Below are positions 22,291 to 46,377 of a stretch of 64,000 bases of DNA, piece by piece. Both the position numbers and the translations under genes were made by a program. This stretch comes from Mytilus edulis (Eukaryota; Mollusca; Bivalvia; Mytilida; Mytilidae). Below the pieces are notes generated by a model. That model was not told the origin of the DNA and made no database searches. It saw nothing but the letters and a program-made list of their open reading frames with translations. Position 1 is the stretch's first letter. The number at the start of each line of letters is the position of its first letter. The stretch lies in the NCBI RefSeq assembly GCF_963676685.1, contig NC_092348.1, positions 17,497,531 to 17,561,530 of the forward strand, given 5' to 3'.

Positions 22291-22707
22291 AGGATGACCT
22301 AAAATTGTTAAAATTGAAGAAACTCTTCATTTTTCCCATTGCATATTTCTGAATATCGTTGCTACCATACTATAGAATAGCGGGACACATTTAAATGTTT
22401 TAAACAATGACATCATTTTCAAAATATTACCTCTTCGAAATTAGCACTTTTTTTTATAATGACCCATATCTTATATGTATTGTGTTGTATGATTGTCATG
22501 TATACGTTTTAATTGTTAAAAATAATAAAAATCAAAGGTTAAAAAAAAAAAACTCAAAATTGCTTGAATCGTCTTTTACTCGAGGTGATGCGAGAGAGTT
22601 TGCATCGTACTGGAGATTTCACCAGGACTTTGAAATGAAGTAAGCTATAAAGTTAATACTGCCTTTCATTTGCTTCGAAATTTGGCAATTCTTATATGGA
22701 ATATCTA

Positions 22708-24277
22708 TCTATACTATTAAACGAGAAGACCTCATTTTGGGTGTCGCTTCTCTTCCTTCCACAATAAATCAATCATCATGCCTTTGTGTCCTATAGGTAA
22801 CATGCATAGTCGCATTTGTCATCCATTCTTATGATTATTCAGACTGATCTATTTTGGGAGAAAAACGACTAAAAAGGAGTCCGGATATGATTCCGTCATC
22901 AGACTGACTTTTAGTCATAGACAAGACTTCCGGTTTGAAACATGGACAAATACAACCAATCGTATGATAGATAACAAAAATGAAAAATAAATAAGCCAAT
23001 CAGAGCGTACTCCATATCATGGTGTTTAGATCGCAAGAACCACAACTATTTTACTTCCTTAAGAGATGACAATTATTTTTCGTGTTTATCTACATGTAAA
23101 CTACGATTATACTACTTTAATATATAGAGTCTCTGTATTCTGTCTACTTTTAAAAAAATGTTTACTACTTAAGGGTTCATACCAGTTGCATATATATTAA
23201 AATAAGTAAAACATGTGACACAAGTACAACCAATCGTAGAGCATTCTCCATAATATGGTGTTTAGACCGCAAGAATCACAACTATTATACCTACTAAGAG
23301 GGGACAAATATTTTTCGCGTTTATCTACATGTAAGCTACGATTATACTACTTTAATATATAGAGACTCTCTGTATTCTGTCAGGGAATTTCTGTTAGTAT
23401 AGAAAGGACCTGATTCTGTTTACTGTTTTCTTTGAAATGTTTACTATTTAAGGGGTCATACCACTTGCATATATATTAAAATAAGTAAAACATGCTAAAC
23501 TTCATCTAAAACTACCTCGACCAAATTTTTTTTAATGAAGTGGGACAGGCGGACGAGACGGACGAACGGACGACCGAACAAACGAACGCACGGATGCACA
23601 GATAATGCCCATAATTGGGGCATGAAAATTTATTGTTAAAAGGGAAAATAGTGATTTGGCAAAAACGAAAGTTAGGTAGAGATTAAAGGAGGCAGAACCT
23701 TTTTCGGGGTGTCGGGATCGGGTGTTTTTAAGCGGGATTTGGGATTGATCCTTACGGGATCCAAGAATATATTTTTCAATTTCGGGATATGAATTTCTTT
23801 AAATTCTGCATCTCGGGATATCGGGATCAGGACCCCTCCGACAACCCCTCAAATTAGCCTTAGTCGGTATTAGTCATTTATGTATATACATGATTCAAAT
23901 CCTACCATTGGCATGTTAATAAGGCTCTCAAAACAAAATCACTGATGGATTTTCATAGAAGCATATGTTTTAGACTAATAATGGTCTATATATAAGCAGT
24001 TACATTTATTTCATGTTTGAAACGGTGCAAATTTTTAATTTGATTTGACTTTTACCAAAAGAAGCAGTGTAGCAAAGGAAAAGAATAATTGTGGTCGTAG
24101 GCCAGAAACACGAATATAATTGAATTTAACAGAAGGAAACAAATATCGGACTTTGGATAAGGGAGAGGGCTTTTGATACCTTTTATGTTATTCTCCATGC
24201 ATAATATCTTTTACAAAAAATCATCCTACAACAGTTCACAAGCTGTATATGCCCGCGATTTCGCGGGTGTCTTCTAG
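22708..24277 (+). mobile_element. Non-autonomous Helitron
   Basis: The 5' end TCTATACTATTAAACGAG is preceded by A. The 3' end has a perfect 7-bp hairpin CCCGCGA-TT-TCGCGGG (24,252-24,267), 6 nt, then CTAG (24,274-24,277) followed by T. This is the A|TC...CTAG|T structure of Helitrons. No Rep/helicase frame lies inside. Confidence 0.75.
22935..23500 (+). repeat. Tandem duplication of about 280 bp inside the Helitron
   Basis: 22,950-23,215 and 23,220-23,495 share ATGGTGTTTAGA.CGCAAGAA, TTTATCTACATGTAA, CTACTTTAATATATAGAG and TTGCATATATATTAAAATAA. The second copy has a 40-bp insertion near 23,380. Confidence 0.7.
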
Positions 24278-24278
24278 T

Positions 24279-24736
24279 AATACTAAAATTACGAGGTCCA
24301 ATTTGTCAGCCGTCATCACGTAAAAACGACGAATCAAAGAATTCAGCTTTATATATAACTAATATAGTACAAAGGTGTAGATTCAAAATTTCACCACTCC
24401 AGGCCCTTTTGTTTTCCACGTAATTAATATTGCCAATAATTAAGAAGTTCCGGGTCGAGTCCGATACCGATACCAATAGTATATTCACCTGTTACCGATT
24501 ACCTTATCTCTACGTTCCGCATCTGACAAGCGCACCACCAAACAATTAATATTATCAATACTTGATAAGTTCCAGTTCGACGGGTTCAAACAGAAAGATT
24601 TGAAAGCAGAGAAAACTGTCTATCTTATAATCGGCATGACTTTATCAGATGACAATACTAATACTAAAATAAGGCTTGCGCATAGTTATACACTTTAATT
24701 CAGTCACGGACCCGCGATATCATGGGTGTATTTTAG
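24279..24736 (+). mobile_element. Probable second, decayed Helitron
   Basis: Starts AATACTAAAATTACGAGG right after the first element's CTAG|T. It ends with an imperfect CCCGCGATATCATGGG hairpin (about 24,713) and TATTTTAG|T. This is a degraded version of the same terminal layout, arranged head-to-tail. Confidence 0.4.
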
Positions 24737-24739
24737 TAC

Positions 24740-25160
24740 TTATTAAAGACACCAGGATGAAAAATGTATATGCCAGGCCCGTGCATGTCTACACAAGACT
24801 CATCAGTGACGCTCGAATAAAAAAAAGTTGAAAGGGTCAAATACAGTACGAATTTGGAGAGCATTGATTGTGGAACAAAACTGTAGAAAGGTTTTGCCAA
24901 AAACAATAAGGTCATCTTCTCCTGGGGAAGAAATTCTAATATTCGAAAATTTAAAGTTTTGTTAAACAGGTAAAAATAAGATAACAAAAATACAGAGGAA
25001 AAATGGCAAAATCAAAAGCCCAGCACATCAAATGAATGGAAAACAACTGTCATATTCCTAACTTGGTAGGAGCATTTCCTTATGTAGAAAATAGTGGATT
25101 AAACCTGGTTTTATAGCTAGCTAAACTTTTCACTTGTATTAATTTATAGTTATGATCATA
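24740..25160 (-). repeat. Composite dispersed repeat A+B
   Basis: Module A at 24,743-24,870 (CATCAGTGACGCTCGAATAA) and module B at 24,965-25,145 (AATGGCAAAATCAAAAGC, TATAGCTAGCTAAAC). Confidence 0.6.
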
Positions 25161-25599
25161 TCAGTAAAAATTCATATCAACACAAAAGTGCTGACTACTA
25201 ATTTTATGTCATGATTTAATACATCCTAAAATTTCATGTTATTTCATCTCAACTAGTCATTCTTTTTTTCTTCATTTTCTTCTAAATATATCTATAATAT
25301 ATAAAATATTTCAACTCACCAGATACCAGAATCACGTGTACAGTTGAAGAAATTAAAATTAAACCAACACTTCCAAGCCTAACCATTTTCATATGAATTC
25401 ATAAACAGTTTTTGATTAATTGCTATTTTCGGTAATCCGAATTATCTATGATGCGGTATTAGTTTAGGTACGCGTAATTTTGTTTCTATAGACATAGTGT
25501 AAAGATAACATCTTTATATTCGATCTTCACTTTTAATATACATACTGTTACTTCCGTGTTAATTTTATCTGCCTTGTCTTTAAATTGTATAATTTCATG
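25161..25599. other. AT-rich stretch, no gene seen
   Basis: No coding or repeat signal noticed. Confidence 0.35.
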
Positions 25600-25910
25600 G
25601 GATGTTTTGTTGGAATTCCCCAATCATGACTCAGATCCAATACAGTTTGGATTGGGCTTCCAACATGCATGTCTAACCCCGTCGCAGTAGTTCTTATATG
25701 CCTGTCCCAAATCAGTCTCTAATTTAGTACTTAAGTGGTTGTTGGTGATTTCATAAGTTTTTCCTTTATTCTGTTTTATATAATTCAGGTCTTTAGTTTT
25801 CTCATGTCATTGCGTGACCAAATTGTGTACTTCTTATATGGGGAAGATCCCTATAACTGGATAGTATACACATACGAAGATGTGGTATGAGTGCCAATGA
25901 GTGGAATCAT
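25600..25910 (+). repeat. Retroelement 3' tail-type repeat
   Basis: CATGTCTAACCCCGTCGC, TGCCTGTCCCAAATCAGT and AATTCAGGTCTTTAGTTTTC align with the tail that surrounds the Polinton. An isolated, 5'-truncated copy. Confidence 0.5.
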
Positions 25911-26383
25911 AAGTTTTCATTCATTGAAGTGATTCACTTTTATTCAGGTGGTATCTTTTTTTTTTTAATCATGATGTCTTTGTGAGGAAGTTCACCTGTA
26001 TATACATCGTGTCCACCAGAACAGCGAAAATTCTAAACATCCAAAATCAAATTTAAATCGGGCTATTGGTACTTTACGGAACGGAACGGAACGGAACGGA
26101 ACGGAATTTCATTTAATGTATCCAAAGGGGGCATTTATCAAAATTTCGAAAAATCTTTAAAACAAAACAAACTTTAGAATTTCTGTGTTTTACGGTTTTC
26201 CATATACAAATAACACAAATGTATACTTAATCTCATCTTCACAGGTGAAATGTGTAATAATGTATAACATCGGGAAATATTCTGTAGATGAATATGTCGG
26301 ATTGTCCTGATAAATTATCATGAAATTAACGCATTTTCAAGTCATGCATTATGATATCTAGACTGACCTTACGTCGTCCTTGA

Positions 26384-27290
26384 TTCGTTCCGTTCCGTTC
26401 CGCAAAGTACCAATTACTCTGAGGAATTGGTATTTAACGGAAAAAACGGAAACAGACATCTTTAATGTAATTAAAGCAGTATGATAAAAAAAATTGTCTG
26501 ACACCTCTTTTTGCATGAGTGGTATGTTTTTTAGATAGCATTTTCGACTTGATCAATAATAAAAAATTTAACACAAAGGCAGGTTACCCAAAAAGTCTTT
26601 CTCCTTCCATCGGTAATTATATTTTAAAAAAGAGGCCTTCAACAGCCCGTTCCGACGATGATTAGAGACAGTGATCAAGTTGAATCTGATGTAAACTTTT
26701 TAATTTATTTTTCCGTTCCGTTCCGTTCCGCAAAGTACCAATTGCTCTGAGGAATTGGTATTTAACGGAAAAAACGGAAACAGACATCTTTAATGTAATA
26801 TTAAAGCAGTATGATAAAAAAAATTGTCTGACACCTTTTTTTGCAGGAGTGGTATGTGTTTTAGATAGCATTTTCGACTTGATCAATAATAAAAAATTTA
26901 ACACAAAGGCAGGTTACACAAAAAGTCTTTCTCCTTCCATCGGTAATTATATTTTAAAAAAGAGGCCTTCAACAGCCCGTTCCGACGATGATTAGATACA
27001 GTGATCAAGTTGAATCTGATGTAAACTTTTTAATTTATTTTTCCGTTCCGTTCCGTTCCGCAAAGTACCAATTGCTCTGAGGAATTGGTATTTAACGGAA
27101 AAAACGGAAACAGACATCTTAAATGTAATTAAAGCAGTATGATAAAAAAAATATTGTCTGACACCTCTTTTTGAAGAAGAAATAAGTGTTTTAGATAGCA
27201 TTCCCGACCAGATAAATAATTAAGAATTTAACACAAAGGCCGGATAGACAAAAAGTCTTACTTCTTCCATTGGTAATTATATTTTTTGGT
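26384..27290 (-). repeat. Left array of a 329-bp tandem unit
   Basis: Three units (landmark CGCAAAGTACCAATT at 26,401, 26,729 and 27,059), the third incomplete. Each contains a near copy of the element's own terminus. Open frames repeated in the units (ending LKSLHQIQLDHC) arise from the array and are not genes. Confidence 0.85.
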
Positions 27291-28578
27291 AAACATATCT
27301 CATGTCAAGGACCTTTTTCGCTCCATAACCTTTTTACTTATATATATATATATACATATAGGATAACAAGTATTTGTTGAGTGACTGAAATTTCCCAAAA
27401 TTATACAAATGTATATTTGAAATACAAATGTGGGGATCATTTAAGTTTAAGAAAATATTTATTCCATTAAAATCCATCAACAAGTTTTAAAGGTTTAAGG
27501 TGTACAGTGTGGTTTCTCCAATGATTCTCTACATATTTTTTTAATACATCAAGGATTATTAAGATGTTATCCTCCCTCTATATATGTCCTTGGACCAACT
27601 TAAAACATTTAAAGAAAAAAAAACGTAGAACCCATGTTTTTATTGCTTTTCTTTAAATTAATTTAAAAGTCACAATAAACTATAATGCTTTAAAACAACC
27701 TAAAATATACCTTTAATACATGTAGCTACATGTACATGTTTAAGACTGCCCCTAGCACAACTTATAGCAAATTTCAAAAGACAAAAAGAAATAATACATG
27801 TATTTCCGCTGGTATGCTGAAAAATAGGGTAAGTTGTGGGTAATATTATTTTATTTATATACAAACATTTTTAGCTAATAACTACTAGTTATAGGGAACC
27901 AGTCTGACTTTAATAGAGCTGAAGGGAATCTAAGACAAATGTATTGATTATTTAGGGAATCACGGAAGCATGACTAGATCTGGCTACCTCTTACGCAGCC
28001 AATGCCCCCCCCCCCCCCCCCCACCCCCAATTAGAAATTCTGGAATCACTGGGTATGCACTACAAATTAGGGTTAGCTGAAACATGCTGGTATGTATTTT
28101 TTTTGTATAATTGATTGGGTATTTAATGAAGGTACAATAACAATTAAGGGCATGCCTAGGCCTCATGAGGCATAATAAAGGTAGTTAGCCATTGAAATTT
28201 CAAATACAACTGCAAGAATTAACATCTACATGTTTGTTGCCTATTTGGTGCTAAAATATGGAGCTAGAATATTCATTTTCATATTTGCCTAAGCTAGCAC
28301 ATTTTTAATTAGCCATTGTTGTTCTCTTACATCGCTACCCTCTAACAGTGCACACACATTTTGATCTTTTTTTGTACTGAATCTGGTATTTCTGTCACTT
28401 TTGACTGAAGTTTAACCATTCCTTTTGAGAAAAAATAACAGATAGGGGTTAACACTGTCAAATGCCATTTCACTGATTATTCTAATTTACTATCCATACA
28501 GATCTGTGTCCACACTTGTAACAATGACAATAAATTCTTTTCATATTGAGTCTTGTGTATATATATATGTTACTCTCT
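27291..28578. other. Interior of the Mutator-like element, no gene seen
   Basis: AT-rich, with a (TA)n run near 27,335 and a poly-C run at about 27,988-28,022. No domain found. Confidence 0.4.
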
Positions 28579-28740
28579 CAAACGTATCCATCCCCCCAAA
28601 CGTGTCCGATTCGCCAAAACGTGTCCATTTCGCCGTATCGTGTCCAATGTTGTCCTTCGCACAAAAGTGTCCAATTTTTATCTCGCCGAAACGTGTCCGA
28701 TGAAGAACGTCCGCCGAAACGTGTCCATTTTATAACGCCA
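28579..28740 (+). repeat. Minisatellite with AAACGTGTCC core
   Basis: Seven units of 17-28 bp, each with a version of CGCCGAAACGTGTCCATTT. The open frames reading KRV-type repeats are a by-product. Confidence 0.7.
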
Positions 28741-28896
28741 AAAACGTTCCAAAACTTTTAGTGCTAAAACATCCCCATGGACGCCAACAAGACAACAATC
28801 CATCGAAACCCAAATATTGTACACACAATACACTATAAAAGGACACCTCATCAAAAATATACAGTTTTCTTTGCAAGACATTTTGTTAATTTCTTA

Positions 28897-28918
28897 GGCA
28901 GCAACCATTTGATTTTCT

Positions 28919-28958
<40 letters not shown>

Positions 28959-29164
28959 GGGGGGGGCTATGGTTTTTTTTTCTGTGCAAACTTTTTTAGC
29001 ATTACATATAGTGGCAGCTGAGGGTGAAACAAACAATTTTTTTTTCTCAGGGACCAAAACAAATTATTTTTTTCACCAAAACCTGGAAACAAAACTTTTT
29101 TTTCCAAAAAAAAACCATAGCCCCCCCCCCCCCCCCCCCCCCAGAAAATCAAATGGTTGCTGCC
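28897..29164. mobile_element. PIF/Harbinger-type MITE
   Basis: Inverted ends of about 28 bp starting GGCAGCAACCATTTGATTTT and running into a poly-G (left) or poly-C (right) tract. The element is flanked by TTA on both sides (28,894-28,896 and 29,165-29,167), the usual PIF/Harbinger target duplication. Confidence 0.7.
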
Positions 29165-29167
29165 TTA

Positions 29168-29830
29168 TCTTCCAGTGGCAAATATCTTATGCAGAAATAG
29201 TACTATCATCAGCCAAAAGATCACTGATATGATTTGGATTACACAAAGGCAAAAAATTAATGAATAATAAGAATAATATGGGACCTTAAAACGAACCCTT
29301 GAGGTACACCTGTTTTTACTTTTAATACACCTGAAAAAGTATTTGAAATGTATACAACCTGCTGTCTATCAGTTAGATATGAAGTAAGCCAGTGCAGTGA
29401 AGAATAAGAAAATCTGTATTTTTGTAATTTCTGGAGGAGCAGTTTATGATGAAGAACATCAGAAGCTTTACAAAGATCCAGAAATACTGCTCCTACTAAT
29501 TCGCCTTCATCAATTGCTTTTAACCATTTATCTAACAAAGTTGTCATGGCAGTTTGACAGGAATGGTTCGAACGAAAACCTGATTGCAGGACATACAATA
29601 GATTATATGTGTCCGTATAGTTCATTAAATTAGTTTTTACGTGTCTCTCAAGTATTTTAGATACTAATTGTAAAAATGCAATTGGTCTGTAATTAAATAC
29701 ATCATTTTTTAACATTTATTTTCAAAAACTGGTATGACTTTAGCTAGTTTGAATAATGATGGATAAACTGATTTTTTAATGCTTGAATAAAATTTGACAT
29801 AAGGGAACTGAAATAAGATGAGAAGTAATT
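29168..29830 (-). pseudogene. LINE reverse transcriptase fragment
   Basis: Reading the minus strand, LAKVIPVFENK is followed after a frameshift near 29,712 by NYRPIAFLQLVSKILERHVK, FLDLCKASDVLHHK, SYLTDRQQVVYI and GVPQGFVL. After a second shift the catalytic LLADDSTI comes at about 29,210. This is the RT order of Jockey/CR1/L2-type LINEs. The 5' and 3' parts are missing, and the 3' side abuts the MITE at 29,164. It is non-functional. Confidence 0.7.
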
Positions 29831-29869
29831 TTAAAAACTTTGCACTGATATTATCAAGACTGCTTTTAT

Positions 29870-32067
29870 TGCATTACAGATGCCTGTTTCCGTTCGATTC
29901 CGTTAAATACCAATTCCTCAGAGCAATTGGTATTTTGCGGAACGGAACGGAAATCAGATTCAACTTGATCACTGTTTCTAATCATCTTCGGAAGGCCCCT
30001 TTTTTAATTTATAATTACCAATGGAAGTAGAAAGACCTTTTGTCTAACCTGTCTTTGTGTTATTTTTTATACGTCCGTCAATTTGGACGGGACGTATTAT
30101 GGTATACAAATGTCCAGTGTCCGTCCGTCCGTCTGTCCGTCTGTCCGGTGTAAACATGTCGCACCGTAACTTGAGAACGACTTATCCAAATTTCATGAAA
30201 CTTAACATAGTTGTTTCTTATGATGGTAAAATGATCTGTATACTTTTTTGTGAAAATAAGATTACAACTTTTTGAGTTACGGCACTTTGTAACTAAAACA
30301 GGGGTGTGTTTTTTTCACATGTCGCACCGTATCTCAAAAACGATTCTTGATTATGGCTTAAAACTTTAAATACTTCTTATTTATATTAATCTTAATATCT
30401 GTATACTTTTTGGTGATGATTCAAAATTTCATTTTTGAGTTATTGAGTATTTTGTAAAAAAGAAAGGGGGGTTTACATGTCGCACCATATCTCAAAAACG
30501 ATTTATGATTATTGCTTAAAACTTTACACACTTCTTTGTTATATTAATCTAAAGATCTGTGTACTTTTTGGTGATGATTCATTTTTATGTTTTCGAGTTA
30601 TTGAGTTTTTTTGTAAAAAAAGAGTTTTTTTTCACATGTTGCGCTGTATCTCTATTGCTTAAAACTTAACAGGCTAATGTTGCGTCGGGTTTCCAAATAC
30701 ATCTTGTACAATCTTCCTATTGAGCGGGAATAAGGAATGAGTCAGGATATACTAAGCATGACATCCTGTACAACCCTGTGTAATTCAAAAAAGATTTATG
30801 TTTTTTTCACAAGACGACGGGCGTATCAAGCGCTCATGGCGCAGCTGTTTATTTAAATATTGATCAAGTCGAAATGCTATCTAAAACACTTACCACTCAT
30901 TCAAAAAAGAAGGGTCTGACTTGTTTTTATCATACTGCTTTAATTACATAAAAGATGTCTGTTTCCGTTTTTTCCGTTAAATACCAATTCCTCAGAGCAA
31001 TTGGTACTTTGCGGAACGGAACGGAACGGAAAAAGAAATTAAAAAGTTTACATCAGATTCAACTTGATCACTGTCTCTAATCATCGTCGGAACGGGCTGT
31101 TGAAGGCCTCTTTTTTAAAATATAATTACCGATGGAAGGAGAAAGACTTTTTGTGTAACCTGCCTTTGTGTTAAATTTTTTATTATTGATCAAGTCGAAA
31201 ATGCTATCTAAAACACATACCACTCATGCAAAAAGAGGTGTCAGACAATTTTTTTTTATCATACTGCTTTAATTACATTAAAGATGTCTGTTTCCGTTTT
31301 TTCCGTTAAATACCAATTCCTCAGAGCAATTGGTACTTTGCGGAACGGAACAGAACGGAAAAATAAATTAAAAAGTTTACATCAGATTCAACTTGATCAC
31401 TGTCTCTAATCATCGTCGGAACGGGCTGTTGAAGGCCTCTTTTTTAAAATATAATTACCGATGGAAGGAGAAAGACTTTTTGTGTAACCTGCCTTTGTGT
31501 TAAATTTTTTATTATTGATCAAGTCGAAAATGCTATCTAAAACACATACCACTCCTGCAAAAAGAGGTGTCAGGCAATTTTTTTTATCATACTGCTTTAA
31601 TTACATTAAAGATGTCTGTTTCCGTTTTTTCCGTTAAATACCAATTCCTCAGAGCAATTGGTACTTTGCGGAACGGAACGGAACGGAAAAATAAATTAAA
31701 AAGTTTAAATCAGATTCAACTGGATCACTGTCTCTAATCATCGTCGGAACGGGCTGTTGAAGGCCCCTTTTTTAAAATATAATTACCGATGGAAGGAGAA
31801 AGACTTTTTGTGTAACCTGCCTTAAAATTTTTTTTATTGATCAAGTCGAAAATGCTATCTAAAACACATACCACTCCTGCAAAAAGAGGTGTCAGACAAT
31901 TTTTTTGTATCATACTGCTTTAATTACATTAAAGATGTCTGTTTCCGTTTTTTCCGTTAAATACCAATTCCTCAGAGTAATTGGTACTTTGCGGAACGGA
32001 ACGGAACGGAAAAATAAATTAAAAAGTTTACATCAGATTCATTTTGATCACTGTCTCCATGGTCTCT
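29870..32067 (+). repeat. Right array of the 329-bp tandem unit
   Basis: Units start with GCGGAACGGAACGG at 29,937, 31,011, 31,340, 31,669 and 31,991, in the opposite orientation to the left array. The unit between 29,937 and 31,011 is split by an insertion. Confidence 0.85.
30068..30845. mobile_element. Insertion inside a 329-bp unit
   Basis: Starts TATACGTCCGTCAATTTGGA, has a (GTCC)n-rich head and a triplicated CATGTCGCACCGTA/CCATATCTC segment, and ends near GACGGGCGTATCAAGCGC. Flanking array sequence (TTTGTGTTATTTTTTAT / TTTAAATATTGATCAAGTCG) joins up when it is removed. No coding capacity. Confidence 0.6.
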
Positions 32068-32397
32068 AATCAAGGACGACGTGAGGTCAGTCTAGATATC
32101 ATAAATGCATGACTTGCAAATGCGTTAATTTCATGATAATTTATCAGGACAATCCGACATATTCATCTACAGAATATTTCCCGATGTTATACATTATTAC
32201 ACATTTCACCTGTGAAGATGAGATTAAGTATACATTTGTGTTATTTGTATATGGAAAACCGTAAAACACAGAAATTCTAAAGTTTGTTTTGTTTTAAAGA
32301 TTTTTCGAAATTTTGATAAATGCCCCCTTTGGATACCTTAAATGAAATTCCGTTCCGTTCCGTTCCGTTCCGTAAAGTACCAATAGCCTTTAAATCG

Positions 32398-33311
32398 CTG
32401 TAAACCTTTGATTGATACCTTATTTGGGGTAATATATCAACAAAAGCAGAGGAGGGGACACCCCCATAATTTTATAAAACTAATGCAAATTAAAAATGAA
32501 AATGAGAGAACAACTTCTTAACTAATGATATGATGATTTCTAGATGTGTTGGTTTCAGCAAGGAATTGTATATTTATAATTCCTTGGTTTCAGTTAAAAA
32601 TTGCATGTCTGTTTTAAAATAAGTTTGCCCCCTTCCCTCTATTTTCTACTCCTATGGCAGCCCAGACCCACACTATCATAAAAAAAGGGCAATTTCCAAT
32701 TCGTAAGATGTGCGTATATATATTATGTCTATGATGAGAGTAAGAATGTGACATTGATTAAGTAAAAATCGTTTAATATATAGAGTTCCCAGCTCTGATG
32801 ATAGTATATAGAGGGGCCTGAAGGGTTATTTTCGTTCTTCGTGATCGGGTGCATTTTCGCTATCGTGATTCGTTTATCTACAGATATTTTTTTTAAATAT
32901 TTTCGTGATCCGTGATCATGGAAATTTATTTTCTGTGAATCATGATTGACAAAAAATCCTTGATATAAATACTAACAAACAATACATACATATGGATCAG
33001 TTAAAAAAGGGGGGCATTCCACAACCGCCTGCGAAAATGAGGGAAAACTACATTAGACAAAACGATGGTACACTATTTAGACTACTAGTACTTGTTTTTC
33101 ATGACAACGCTGCAACAATTTGTTTGATAAGTTTTCATATTTCCGCGCTAAAATAGGCTACAGTTATCTCCCATTGTATAGTCATGTGACCCGGAACATC
33201 AACTTTCTCCATGTTGTAAAATAATAGCAAAAGAGGAATTGATAAAAAGAAAATCCTGTTTCCCCAACAATAAGGCTTCATGATTTGATAACACGCCACT
33301 AAACTTTATCA
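32398..33311 (+). other. Upstream region of VPS4
   Basis: AT-rich, with a repetitive CGTGATCCGTGATC-type stretch at 32,840-32,950. The 150 bp before the start codon are less AT-rich and contain GTCATGTGACCCGGAA, a plausible core promoter area. I see no clear TATA box. Confidence 0.35.
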
Positions 33312-46262
<12,951 letters not shown>

Positions 46263-46371
46263 TTGTTTGTGATAGTTGTTAAATTATTGACTTTTATTTG
46301 ACAAATCTGTAATATCTTATCATACACCATTATTTATCTAGTATTATTTACTGTAAAAATTGTATGTAAAA

Positions 46372-46377
46372 AATAAA
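46372..46377 (+). terminator. Poly(A) signal of VPS4
   Basis: AATAAA 110 bp after the stop codon, in an AT-rich 3' UTR. Confidence 0.6.

Larger units (their letters stand above)
26061..32388. mobile_element. Large non-autonomous Mutator-like element, 6.3 kb
   Basis: The terminal inverted repeats are about 320 bp each (26,061-26,383 and 32,068-32,388). They begin GGCTATTGGTACTTTACGG and contain (GGAAC)n. A 9-bp duplication TTTAAATCG flanks the element at 26,052-26,060 and 32,389-32,397. Long TIRs with a 9-bp duplication point to the Mutator superfamily. No transposase remains; the interior holds satellite-like arrays and nested insertions. Confidence 0.75.

Noticed and set aside
26662..27201. 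Repeated minus-strand frames ending LKSLHQIQLDHC
   Set aside because: They recur with the 329-bp unit and are generated by the satellite.
28777..29232. 151-codon frame with poly-Gly and poly-Pro
   Set aside because: It is a product of the poly-G/poly-C MITE arms.
30100..30150. Telomere or centromere repeat
   Set aside because: The GTCCGTCC run is short and belongs to the dispersed element at 30,068-30,845.
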